Assembly (NCBI RefSeq): GCF_900155585.1
Contig: NZ_LT707418.1
Location: forward strand, 685,115 to 749,114
Length of the DNA stretch: 64,000 nt
Direction: 5' to 3'
Origin: Aedoeadaptatus urinae
GTDB lineage: Bacteria; Bacillota; Clostridia; Tissierellales; Peptoniphilaceae
In this document: piece by piece, positions 24,903-32,371 of the stretch
Numbering within the stretch: position 1 is the first letter of the stretch
Layout of the letters: the number at the start of each line of letters is the position of its first letter
Position numbers and translations under genes: made by a program
The notes under the pieces: model-generated
What the model saw: the letters and a program-made list of their open reading frames with translations, nothing else
Told to the model about the DNA's origin: nothing
The model's database searches: none

Positions 24903-25000
24903 TGGCGGGAACATGTGGGAATCGAACCCACCTAAGAAGCTTCGAACTTCTCACAACGGTTTTGAAGACCGCGAGGCACACCAGACACCTAGCTGCTCCC
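24903..25000 (-). tRNA. selC: tRNA-Sec (TCA)
   Basis: A 98-base selenocysteine tRNA with encoded CCA. The anticodon stem-loop CGGTCTTCAAAACCG gives TCA, the acceptor starts GGGAGCA and ends TGTTCCC-G-CCA, and there is a long variable arm GAGAAGTTCGAAGCTTCT. The long arm and the UCA anticodon are diagnostic. It lies inside the prd cluster, between prdD and prdF. Confidence 0.95.
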
Positions 25001-25016
25001 AAAGGATTTGGAATAA

Positions 25017-25103
25017 ATAAGGATAAAAAACCGAGGTTTTCCCCTGTAGGTATCATACCATATGTCCGACAAAGAATCTACAAAGACCTCGGCTTTCCTT
25101 ATT
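25017..25103 (-). terminator. long-loop terminator after prdD, with likely tRNA-Sec promoter in the loop
   Basis: Minus-strand arms ACCGAGG-type CCGAGGT (25092-25086) and ACCTCGG (25037-25031) are followed by T6. The outer AATAAGG/CCTTATT also pair. The 48-base loop holds GGTATGATACC and -10-like TATGGT/TATGAT hexamers, so transcription of tRNA-Sec may start inside it. Confidence 0.55.
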
Positions 25104-25112
25104 GTTAAATTT

Positions 25113-25856
25113 TTATACCAGCGCGCGAATGGCACCGTCTCGATATTCGTTCGGCGTCAGATAGACAGGCATGTTGTACATGTCGATGACCGAAAGCCCG
25201 TCGAAGCCGGATGGCTCCGAGGGGAAGATCATATTGTCGTACATGGCGCCTTGGCCGGCCACTTGTTTCAAGAGGACGACCTTCAGTCCGTCTTTGCGTT
25301 CAATATCATAGTAATCGTGTGATTCGTCGGCTTTGCCGCCGTTTAAGTCCTTCATCATCTTGCGAATTTTCGCAATATAGTCCTCGGCCACTTGGAAGGC
25401 TGCATTCGCAAGTTCGCGGCTAAAGGGTTGGCCGCCTTTGACCAGGACGTCGATGTGAATGATGAAGTCTTCTTCTCCGGGCGTTCCGCGTTTACCGAGG
25501 TAGAGCTGTTCAGCGAGATTACCTTCGCTGGATCCGAATTCCCCGATTTGGCGACCGTCTTCGTCGACACCGGTAAGTAGTACATAGCAACCGGTAAAGG
25601 TGTGCGTGACACCTTCACCGAGCCTGCCAAGTACTTTTGTAGACATAGGGATAATATCCATGATACTGTTCACTTCCACATCGTGTTCGTGTGGTTTGAG
25701 GATGGACACCGTAGATTTTACGACTAAGTCGCTTTGATTGTGGGTCTCCTGGGGTACGGTCAGTAAGCCCTGAACAAAGGACGGCTTTTCACCGAACTGA
25801 ACATCGGTTGCGTGAAATGCACGGATGACCAAACGTCGTTTTTGAATATCTTCCAT
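25113..25856 (-). CDS. prdD: proline reductase cluster protein PrdD
   Basis: A 247-residue protein homologous to the middle part of PrdA: GEFGSSEG, a KGG/PFSRELANAAFQVAEDY segment and KQVAGQGAMYDNMIFPSEP correspond to PrdA residues about 275-385. It lacks the PrdA N-terminal module and the cysteine where the pyruvoyl group forms. In known prd operons PrdD accompanies PrdA/PrdB; a role in maturation of the PrdA proprotein has been suggested, not proven. It is 19 bases after prdB with GGGGGATAGT before the ATG. Confidence 0.88.
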   Translation of the reverse strand: MEDIQKRRLVIRAFHATDVQFGEKPSFVQGLLTVPQETHNQSDLVVKSTVSILKPHEHDVEVNSIMDIIPMSTKVLGRLGEGVTHTFTGCYVLLTGVDEDGRQIGEFGSSEGNLAEQLYLGKRGTPGEEDFIIHIDVLVKGGQPFSRELANAAFQVAEDYIAKIRKMMKDLNGGKADESHDYYDIERKDGLKVVLLKQVAGQGAMYDNMIFPSEPSGFDGLSVIDMYNMPVYLTPNEYRDGAIRALV

Positions 25857-25875
25857 ACTATCCCCCTACTGGATT

Positions 25876-26601
25876 TTATACGTGAGCGATATATTCGAAG
25901 GGCAGGGGAACAATCTTACCTGCGCTAGGAATAGCTACGAGTTGTTCTAAGGTTGCCTTCAAAATGCCGTGTTGCATTTCGACGTTGTGGGGTTCACCTG
26001 CGTTGGCGCCCATCGGTACACGAGGAGCTACGGCACGCGGGGATCCGTTTTGACGGACAACCGGAGGTAATGCTGCGATCAAGATGGTAGGAATACCCGA
26101 TTCCTCTATCGCACGTTGAACAATAGTCGCGGTGCGGTGACAGGTACCTCAGCCACCGGTGAGGATAACAGCATCTACATCCTCATCTTTAAGTTTTTGA
26201 GCAATTTCCGGGCCGGTTCTGTGGGTAAAGGCGTCTTGGTCGCCGCCGCCGCCCATGAAACCGTAGTGGAAGGGTGCTACTTCTTTAATGAATCCTTCAT
26301 CGGCAAGTTCTCTCAAACGGTCGATGGGGAACATACAGTTAATGTCTTTGTTGACGTCCGAGTTGTCGTAACCACCGTGGGATACCATTAACTCATCGTC
26401 TTGTGCGTCGCCGGGGATTTCACGGTAAGTCGTGTCACCTGCCAAGTTAAAACGCTCTTGGGTTTTCAAGTGAATGCCCGCAGCACTTGCAATAGCGACT
26501 CGCATATCTTTCAATTCCTTGGTCACCGGGGTCCATACGGGATCCGGGGTAATAGGAACGAAGATTTCAGATTGCAAGCCTTTTACGGTTGTAAGCTTCA
26601 T
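25876..26601 (-). CDS. prdB: D-proline reductase selenoprotein subunit PrdB
   Basis: The selenium-containing catalytic subunit, 241 residues when the in-frame TGA at 26151-26149 is read as selenocysteine (residue 151). The context is LTGG-Sec-GTCHR, the motif of PrdB/GrdB-type reductases, and the frame continues with ALPPVVRQNGSPRAVAPRVP to a TAA at 25876. D-proline is reduced to 5-aminovalerate at the Sec and the pyruvoyl group of PrdA. ATG 26601 follows AAGGAGGAAATAGA. Standard gene callers will cut it to 150 residues. tRNA-Sec, selA and selB in this window supply the machinery. Confidence 0.95.
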
Positions 26602-26623
26602 TCTATTTCCTCCTTAAAGAAAC

Positions 26624-26887
26624 TCAGTCCAGAAGACCTCTTTCTCGTCTAAGCTCGATATTTCGTTTATATCCTTCATTAACCTCAGGGTTAATGACTT
26701 CGGGAATGGTCATCATTAAACCGACTTCCATTCCTTCTTGTAGCGGATCGTCGGAAATGATATAGCGAAGGGGTACCTTCAACTGACCCATCCGGCCTTT
26801 GAAATCGATCGTAACCGCGACGTCGGTCAAGTGAACAATAATGCCTTCTAAATACGTTTCCGTAGAAATATACCTAAGCTTTTCCAT
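26624..26887 (-). CDS. small prd-operon protein (CBO2463/CBO2479-like)
   Basis: An 87-residue protein without signal or membrane helix. A beta-rich central part (GIIVHLTDVAVTIDFKGRMG, LKVPLRYIIS) resembles the small conserved protein found between prdA and prdB in other proline-reducing Firmicutes, annotated as the CBO2463/CBO2479 domain. The C-terminus is charged (YKRNIELRRERGLLD). It sits three bases after prdA and 22 before prdB with no other gene between, so it is probably made in step with the reductase. Its role is not known. Confidence 0.8.
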   Translation of the reverse strand: MEKLRYISTETYLEGIIVHLTDVAVTIDFKGRMGQLKVPLRYIISDDPLQEGMEVGLMMTIPEVINPEVNEGYKRNIELRRERGLLD

Positions 26888-26890
26888 TGA

Positions 26891-28771
26891 TTATTTGTCT
26901 TCTCCTGCTTCGTCCTTTTCGTAGATTTCACGACGCTTCTTGCTCATCTTCAAGACGGTTTCGTTATCTAACAGTTCAAATTCACGGCCGGTTTGTTCCT
27001 TAATTAAGTCAACGTTGTTGAGCTTAACGTTCGGGTTCCATTTACGTTCGGCGGCTTTAATTTCTACGCCTGCCATTTGGTTCTTCAACATAGCCAATGC
27101 GCGGATTGCGTCTTCTTGACAGAGGGTGTTGTTTTCGAGAATTTCGTTTTCAATACCTTGTCTGGACTTGTTGTTGTCGACCATGGCTACCATGTATTGG
27201 TTACCGGTTACCAGTGCACCTTGAACGGCACAGAAGGACATACCTACGACGGGGATGCCGCGCATACCGACTTGTTCGTGGTGAGAACCGAAGTCGATGT
27301 GGTTGTTACCGAAACCTTCGGTGGTGATGATAACACCGTCGGGGTTGATGGCTTCAACGGTCATACCGAGACGTTTGGATACATAGAATTTTTCGGTGTT
27401 TGCTTGCGGCGAGCCGACGAGCAATACGCCTACGACGTCGATTTCGTCATCAGCCAATGCTTCGAGTACCAAGGGTTCTCTGAAGTAGTGTCTGGACATT
27501 TCCTTGGAAGCCGGTCCGATACAGGTCAATGCGTGAATACCGCCGTCGAGTACTTCGAGGGGAGACAGCATGATCGGAAGGTTACCTAAGTCGACGTTGG
27601 GGTGTCCGCCTAACCAACCACAGGGTTCTACGGGCAATAACAAGTTGTCGTGCATTGCGCCTTGGCCCATGATTTCCTTAATAAGGAGAACTTTTTTACG
27701 GCCTTCTTTTCTGACGTGAGAGAATTCTTCGGAGCGAACGGGAGTTGCTTCGTATTCTTTCAGGGCGTTACGGATTTCGTCGGTCATGTGGTCAGCTGCG
27801 TGGTGAGCGGCCATGGGTCCACGACGTTCCATGTTGGTCTTGGCTTGAATGGTAACTTGGCACTTAATGAAGGTTTCGCCTTTGTCCGGGCTGCCGGGAC
27901 GGTTGAACATGATGTTTCTGTCCATTTCGCCTTCGGAAGAACCGAATTCGCCGATTTGTACGCCACCTTCGTCGGTACCGGTCAGCATCAAAATAACGCC
28001 GTCGAGAACGCGAGTAACGCCGGAACCTAATTCGCCTTCTTCTTTGGTAGCAATAGGTTGTACGTCCATGATGGTTTCGGAATATTCATCGTAACGGTCG
28101 GGCGTGATGATGTCGATCGTAAAGTCTTTTACCAATTCTTGAGAATCGATAACTTCTTGTTCGATGCCTTCGCGAATGTAGAGGGTGGTTCCGTCAAACT
28201 TGGTTTCGGGACCTCTTTCTACCTTTTCGATTTTGTAATAGTCTTTTCTTAAGTGACGAATTTCGTGGGTTTCACCTTCGACAAATTCGTCAGCTGCTAA
28301 GGGTGCGCCTGCTGCTACGCCTTGAGCAACGCCTGCTGCTTGAGCGGGAGCTTGGCCTGCGCCTGCGATAACGGGGAAGCTGATTTCGATGTTTTCGCCC
28401 TTGGCGATCTTGATCGAAGCCATGCCACCGACGGACGGTGCTGCTTGTGCAACGGGTGCAGCTGCTGCTGCGGGTGCTGCTGCTTCAGCTTCTGCTTCTT
28501 CTGCTTCTTCTCCTTGAACCGGAAGATCTTCTACGAGATCCTTGGTCAAGGGAGTAAGGGAATCAACGGTTTCTTTTAATTTGCCACCGAGTACTTCGCC
28601 AATGGTCAAAGTTTCGTCGGTGATTTCCAAAAGACCGGTGTCTTCCAGGTCGGCAAAGATAGCGGGGTCTTCCAAAATGGAAGGCTCGATAACCTCACCG
28701 GCTTCGAATCGGCAACAGGTTACAGCAGGATCATTTTTGTGCTGCATTGCCGTTTCTTTGGTAATAGACAT
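26891..28771 (-). CDS. prdA: D-proline reductase proprotein PrdA
   Basis: A 626-residue proprotein. Residues 1-135 form an N-terminal module (MSITKETAMQHK...CCRFEAG...IKIAKGENIEISFPV), followed by an Ala/Pro/Glu linker. The rest is the GrdE/PrdA reductase body, with EFGSSEG near 276 and the cleavage site ALTCIGPA. Family knowledge says the chain is cut before that Cys (here Cys417), which becomes the pyruvoyl group that binds D-proline as a Schiff base. ATG 28771 was chosen for its AAAGGAGGAAGAAT site; a frame to 28816 runs through the leader hairpin. First gene of prdA-small-prdB-prdD. Confidence 0.95.
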   Translation of the reverse strand: MSITKETAMQHKNDPAVTCCRFEAGEVIEPSILEDPAIFADLEDTGLLEITDETLTIGEVLGGKLKETVDSLTPLTKDLVEDLPVQGEEAEEAEAEAAAPAAAAAPVAQAAPSVGGMASIKIAKGENIEISFPVIAGAGQAPAQAAGVAQGVAAGAPLAADEFVEGETHEIRHLRKDYYKIEKVERGPETKFDGTTLYIREGIEQEVIDSQELVKDFTIDIITPDRYDEYSETIMDVQPIATKEEGELGSGVTRVLDGVILMLTGTDEGGVQIGEFGSSEGEMDRNIMFNRPGSPDKGETFIKCQVTIQAKTNMERRGPMAAHHAADHMTDEIRNALKEYEATPVRSEEFSHVRKEGRKKVLLIKEIMGQGAMHDNLLLPVEPCGWLGGHPNVDLGNLPIMLSPLEVLDGGIHALTCIGPASKEMSRHYFREPLVLEALADDEIDVVGVLLVGSPQANTEKFYVSKRLGMTVEAINPDGVIITTEGFGNNHIDFGSHHEQVGMRGIPVVGMSFCAVQGALVTGNQYMVAMVDNNKSRQGIENEILENNTLCQEDAIRALAMLKNQMAGVEIKAAERKWNPNVKLNNVDLIKEQTGREFELLDNETVLKMSKKRREIYEKDEAGEDK

Positions 28772-28792
28772 ATTCTTCCTCCTTTGTGAACT

Positions 28793-28832
28793 GTTCGAGA
28801 TGCAAGAGTCTTGCATCTATGTCGGATCGAAC
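28793..28832 (-). promoter_or_regulatory. leader hairpin just upstream of the prdA ribosome site
   Basis: A perfect 10-1-10 inverted repeat AGATGCAAGA/TCTTGCATCT (28798-28818), enclosed by GTTCG/CGAAC, about ten bases before the Shine-Dalgarno sequence. There is no T run, so it is not a terminator. Confidence 0.6.
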
Positions 28833-28895
28833 AATTTCCATCCTAAACGTGTGTGTTTCAAAACCATATTCATGGTAACCCATCGTTCTGACACA

Positions 28896-28923
28896 ATTAT
28901 ATCACAATTCGAATGGAGGTCAA
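28896..28923 (-). promoter_or_regulatory. prdA promoter
   Basis: Minus strand TTGACC (28923-28918), 16-base spacer, TATAAT (28901-28896). On the plus strand CACAATT occurs twice, at 28892-28898 and 28903-28909, flanking the -10 box with an 11-base period. Confidence 0.82.
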
Positions 28924-28972
28924 ATTGCTGAAATCACCGTAAATCAGCCTGAAAATTGCGATTTCGACGAAT

Positions 28973-29011
28973 AAAAAAACAGGAAAGGCAGAGGGTGCTT
29001 TTTCCTGTTTT
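28973..29011 (-). terminator. terminator after the PrdA N-terminal paralogue
   Basis: Read on the minus strand: AACAGGAAA ... TTTCCTGTT followed by T5-T7. Confidence 0.8.
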
Positions 29012-29199
29012 TTCCTGATTAATTCTTTAACACGCCTGTCCATCGACTTTGTTTAAAATTTATTTTCCCAAAAAATCCTATATTCGATAGTTCTTCGGCG
29101 TTTATAGACTTCGTCAATAATGCGCCCGATTTATCTATAGCCGTTTCTATAGGTAAATAAATCAGCTCACAAATTTGATCTATTGACTCTGATTTGGAA
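29012..29199 (-). other. non-coding gap with a 60-codon open stretch, no gene called
   Basis: The 188 bases between the terminator and the stop of the PrdA N-terminal paralogue are AT-rich and have no promoter. On the minus strand one frame is open from inside the previous gene to a TAA near 29030 and reads a protein-like end (IGFFGKINFKQSRWTGVLKN), but it has no start codon or ribosome site. It may be a gene remnant. Confidence 0.35.
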
Positions 29200-29619
29200 T
29201 CAACCGTAGACCGGGAAGGAAATTTCGATGTTTTCGCCCTTGGCGATCTTTAATGTGGCGTATCCGGTAACCACGGGTTGTGCGCCTGCGGGAACCGGGG
29301 TGATTTCCATAGCTTCTTGTGCACCGTCTTCATCGACCACGACCGCTTCCTCTGCAGCGCCTGCTTCAGGCAGGTCTTCCAAGAGATCCTTGGTCAAGGG
29401 CGTAAGGGAGTCCACGGTTTCTTTTAATTTTGCGCCGAGGACTTCGCCGATGGTTAAGGTTTCGTCGGTGATTTCCAAGAGACCGGAATCTTCCAGGTCG
29501 GGGAAGATATTGGGATCCTCTAAGATAGATGCTTCGACCAGTGCACCGGCTTCGAAGCGGCAGCAGGTTACTGCCGGATCATCCTTGTGTTGCATTGCAG
29601 TTTCTTGAGTAATAGACAT
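29200..29619 (-). CDS. stand-alone copy of the PrdA N-terminal domain
   Basis: A 139-residue protein that matches PrdA residues 1-135 almost along its length: MSIT-ETAMQHK-DPAVTCC at the start, LLEITDETLTIGEVLG in the middle and LKIAKGENIEISFPV at the end, where it stops instead of running into the linker. The twin cysteines at 19-20 are kept. It has its own near-consensus promoter, an AAAGGAGGCAACT ribosome site, a leader hairpin and a terminator, so it is expressed on its own rather than being debris. Its role could be as a scaffold, inhibitor or electron-transfer partner within the D-proline reductase complex; this is inference. Confidence 0.85.
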   Translation of the reverse strand: MSITQETAMQHKDDPAVTCCRFEAGALVEASILEDPNIFPDLEDSGLLEITDETLTIGEVLGAKLKETVDSLTPLTKDLLEDLPEAGAAEEAVVVDEDGAQEAMEITPVPAGAQPVVTGYATLKIAKGENIEISFPVYG

Positions 29620-29643
29620 AGTTGCCTCCTTTAATAATTTCAT

Positions 29644-29670
29644 CGGGCCGACATGGCCCGTTCTTGAACG
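29644..29670 (-). promoter_or_regulatory. leader hairpins upstream of the PrdA N-terminal paralogue
   Basis: CGGGCC-ATGTC-GGCCCG (29644-29660), with an overlapping CGTTC-TT-GAACG (29659-29670), lie about 13 bases upstream of the ribosome site. There is no T run. Confidence 0.5.
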
Positions 29671-29709
29671 GTTCCGACCGGAAACGGAATTTTTCCCGCC
29701 GTCGGATTG

Positions 29710-29738
29710 ATTATAGCAACATTAAAATAGGAGGTCAA
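29710..29738 (-). promoter_or_regulatory. promoter of the PrdA N-terminal paralogue
   Basis: Minus strand TTGACC (29738-29733), 17-base spacer, TATAAT (29715-29710). It shares ATTTGACCTCC with the prdA promoter and TTGCTATAATCA with the prdC promoter. Confidence 0.85.
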
Positions 29739-29915
29739 ATGACGATTTGTCGAAAATATCTGCTTAAATACTTTATTCAAGCCTTATAATCTTCAGGAAA
29801 ATCAATTTTATTTTCATTGCGTTTTCCCTAAAAAGCTTTCTCCCCGTGTTGTGCTCTTCCTCTCGGTTTTTTTCTTTTCCCCTAAGCCGAAAGGCATTAT
29901 TTATAGGTGTCATTC

Positions 29916-29949
29916 CGTTATTTGAAATAACGATAAGGTACTATAAAAT
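29916..29949 (+). promoter_or_regulatory. LysR-type operator overlapping the promoter of the LysR-selA-selB operon
   Basis: A perfect 8-1-8 inverted repeat CGTTATTTGAAATAACG (29916-29932) fits the T-N11-A pattern bound by LysR proteins. TTGAAA inside it and TAAAAT (29944-29949) are 16 bases apart. The rest of the 29620-30060 gap holds nothing else I recognise. Confidence 0.6.
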
Positions 29950-30060
29950 AAAATCTGTGATAAAATAGCTTTATAGATAAATTATGAGACTTGCTGCAGT
30001 CTTCTATTCTATCATTCAAGGCCGGCTAGGGTACGGCAATAAGACGACCGGGAGGAATGT

Positions 30061-30966
30061 ATGGATTTTAAACAGATCAACGCTTTTGTCAATGTGGTGA
30101 AATATAAGAGCTTTTCGCGGGCGGCGGATGCGGCCTTTTTGACGCAACCGACGATTAGCGCCCACGTCATCAGCTTGGAAAAGGAACTGGGCGTGATTCT
30201 AATCAATCGCAATCGCGGCGAGGCCATTTTGACGGAAGAGGGCAAAAAGCTTTACAGCTACGCCGTGGACATGATTAACACGCGGGACGAGGCCCTGCGC
30301 GAATTAAAAAAGGAAGTGCGGGAGGATGTAGCCGGCGTCTTGTCCATGCAGGTCTCTTCCGTTATCGGCGAGTCTTGGCTCCCCGGTCATTTGATCGGCT
30401 TTCGCGAGGAGCATCCCTTTGTGCGCTTTTTTATCGATCAATCGGACAGCGACATCGTGGAAAACAATTTGCTGGCGGGCCAAGGAGATTTGGGCTTTTT
30501 AGGGAAAAAACCCAACGCCGCCTTGGGCTCGGAGAAGGTGCTCACGGATCCCTTGGTCTTAATCTGTCCGAAAAACGAAAAATACACGTCCATGTATAAA
30601 ATGGATAAGTCCATCAGTATTAAGGAAATCATCGGCGAAAATTTCATTTGGCGTGAAGAAGGCTCCGCCACCCGGCGCCAATTCGAAAAGGAAGTGGAAA
30701 AGCTGGGCTACTCCTCCTACCAATGGGGCATGAGTGCCCTGCTCACCCACATCGAATCCATTAAAAAGTGCGTGGAGAACGGCTTGGGCATTTCCGTCAT
30801 TTCAAAAATCTCCGCCTACGAAAATTACGAGGCGAGAAATTACTTAATTTTTAAGATTAAAGAGTTGCACATGACGCGAGATTTTTATATGGTATGGAAT
30901 AAGAACACAGCCCTGTCCCTTCCGGCACAGGAGTTCAAACAATACATCCATGAAAAGGCGGAGTAA
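30061..30966 (+). CDS. LysR-family transcription regulator, first gene of the selAB operon
   Basis: A 301-residue LysR regulator. The N-terminal winged helix-turn-helix (residues 1-60: KSFSRAADAAFLTQPTISAH) is followed by a two-lobed effector-binding domain, with SGSATRRQFE-like and GLGISVISKISA segments. ATG follows GGGAGGAATGT. It ends three bases before selA, so regulator and Sec synthesis genes share a transcript. The upstream inverted repeat suggests autoregulation. It may respond to proline, selenium or sulfur compounds and could also control the divergent prd genes, but the effector is unknown. Confidence 0.9.
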   Translation: MDFKQINAFVNVVKYKSFSRAADAAFLTQPTISAHVISLEKELGVILINRNRGEAILTEEGKKLYSYAVDMINTRDEALRELKKEVREDVAGVLSMQVSSVIGESWLPGHLIGFREEHPFVRFFIDQSDSDIVENNLLAGQGDLGFLGKKPNAALGSEKVLTDPLVLICPKNEKYTSMYKMDKSISIKEIIGENFIWREEGSATRRQFEKEVEKLGYSSYQWGMSALLTHIESIKKCVENGLGISVISKISAYENYEARNYLIFKIKELHMTRDFYMVWNKNTALSLPAQEFKQYIHEKAE

Positions 30967-30969
30967 TCC

Positions 30970-32367
30970 ATGAAATTAACCATGAAAGAAAAATCCACGT
31001 TCCTCCGGCAATTGCCTCAGGTCAACGACGTGCTTGAAAGCTTAAAGGCCTCGGAAAAAGATCCCGTGGCCTTAAAAGATGCGGTGCGGCTTGCCCTGGA
31101 GGGCATTCGCTCGGACATTAAGGCGGCAGAAGACGAGGCTGCCTGCGCCGCATTGGCGTCTATGGAAGAAATCCATCGACGGATTGACAATCAAATTGAG
31201 CGGCAAATGACGCCGAAGTTGCGCCCGGTCATTAACGCAACCGGCGTCATTTTGCATACGAACCTGGGCCGCTCCCTTTTGAGCCGCCGTGCCATCGATA
31301 ATGTGGATAAGCTCACGGCCTCCTACGCCAATTTGGAATACGACATCGACGCCGGCAAGCGGGGCAGTCGCCACAGCATTTTACAGGAGCTGGTGAAGGA
31401 CATTACCGGCGCGGAGGATGCCATGGTGGTAAACAACAACGCCTCGGCGGTGCTCCTCGCCATCAGCGCCTTAACCGACGGCGGCGGCGTGGTAGTCAGC
31501 CGAGGCGAGCTGGTGGAAATCGGCGGCTCATTCCGCGTGCCTGAAATCATCGAGCTTTCCGGCGCGCGTTTGATGGAAATCGGTACCACCAACAAGGTTC
31601 ACGCCTACGACTACGAGCGGGCGGCCGATGCGGAAGACGCTCAGGTGATCTTAAAGGTCCACCGCAGCAATTTTAAAATCGTGGGCTTTACGGAAGAGCC
31701 GAGCTTGGAAGAGCTTCGGGACATTGCCCACAAGCGGGGCCTGCCCTTTATCTACGATTTGGGCAGCGGCCTTATGCACGAATTGAATGACGTGGGCATC
31801 GACGAGCCCACGGTGGCAGACGCCTTAAAGGCCGGGGCGGATCTGGTGCTTTTCAGCGGCGACAAGCTTTTAGGCGGACCCCAGGCGGGGATCGCCATCG
31901 GCAAGAAGGAATACATCGCCCGCATGAAGCGCCATCCCCTGGCGCGGGTGGTGCGCATGGACAAAATGAGCTTTGCCGCATTGGAAGCTACCATGGAAAG
32001 CTACCGCAATCCCATGACGGCGCGAAAAGAAATTCCCGTCCTCGCCATGATTACCAAGCCCGTGAAGGCGATAAAAGCCGAAGCCGCTTCCCTGGCCGAG
32101 GAATTAAAGGCCATGGGCTATGACACGAAAGTGGATGCCGACCGCAGCCAAATCGGCGGCGGCTCCTGCCCCGGCGAATACCTGGACACCTTCGTCACCT
32201 CCCTCGCCCATCCCGAAAAGAGCGCGGCGGAAATCGAAGAGGCCCTTCGCCATTGGGAGATCCCCATTATCGCCCGCATCGCCAAAGACCGCGTGCTACT
32301 CGACCCCCGCACCTTGCAGGAGGGAGACCGGGCGCGTATCTTGGACGCCTTTTCACAGCTGAGGTGA
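30970..32367 (+). CDS. selA: L-seryl-tRNA(Sec) selenium transferase
   Basis: A 465-residue PLP enzyme that turns Ser-tRNA(Sec) into Sec-tRNA(Sec) using selenophosphate. The N-terminal helical domain (about 1-70) is followed by INATGVILHTNLGRSLLS near 83-100, the PLP fold, and FSGDKLLGGPQAG with Lys299 as the PLP-binding residue. Length is normal for the bacterial enzyme. The gene starts three bases after the LysR gene and is followed four bases later by selB. The selenophosphate synthetase gene (selD) is not in the window. Confidence 0.96.
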   Translation: MKLTMKEKSTFLRQLPQVNDVLESLKASEKDPVALKDAVRLALEGIRSDIKAAEDEAACAALASMEEIHRRIDNQIERQMTPKLRPVINATGVILHTNLGRSLLSRRAIDNVDKLTASYANLEYDIDAGKRGSRHSILQELVKDITGAEDAMVVNNNASAVLLAISALTDGGGVVVSRGELVEIGGSFRVPEIIELSGARLMEIGTTNKVHAYDYERAADAEDAQVILKVHRSNFKIVGFTEEPSLEELRDIAHKRGLPFIYDLGSGLMHELNDVGIDEPTVADALKAGADLVLFSGDKLLGGPQAGIAIGKKEYIARMKRHPLARVVRMDKMSFAALEATMESYRNPMTARKEIPVLAMITKPVKAIKAEAASLAEELKAMGYDTKVDADRSQIGGGSCPGEYLDTFVTSLAHPEKSAAEIEEALRHWEIPIIARIAKDRVLLDPRTLQEGDRARILDAFSQLR

Positions 32368-32371
32368 TTTT

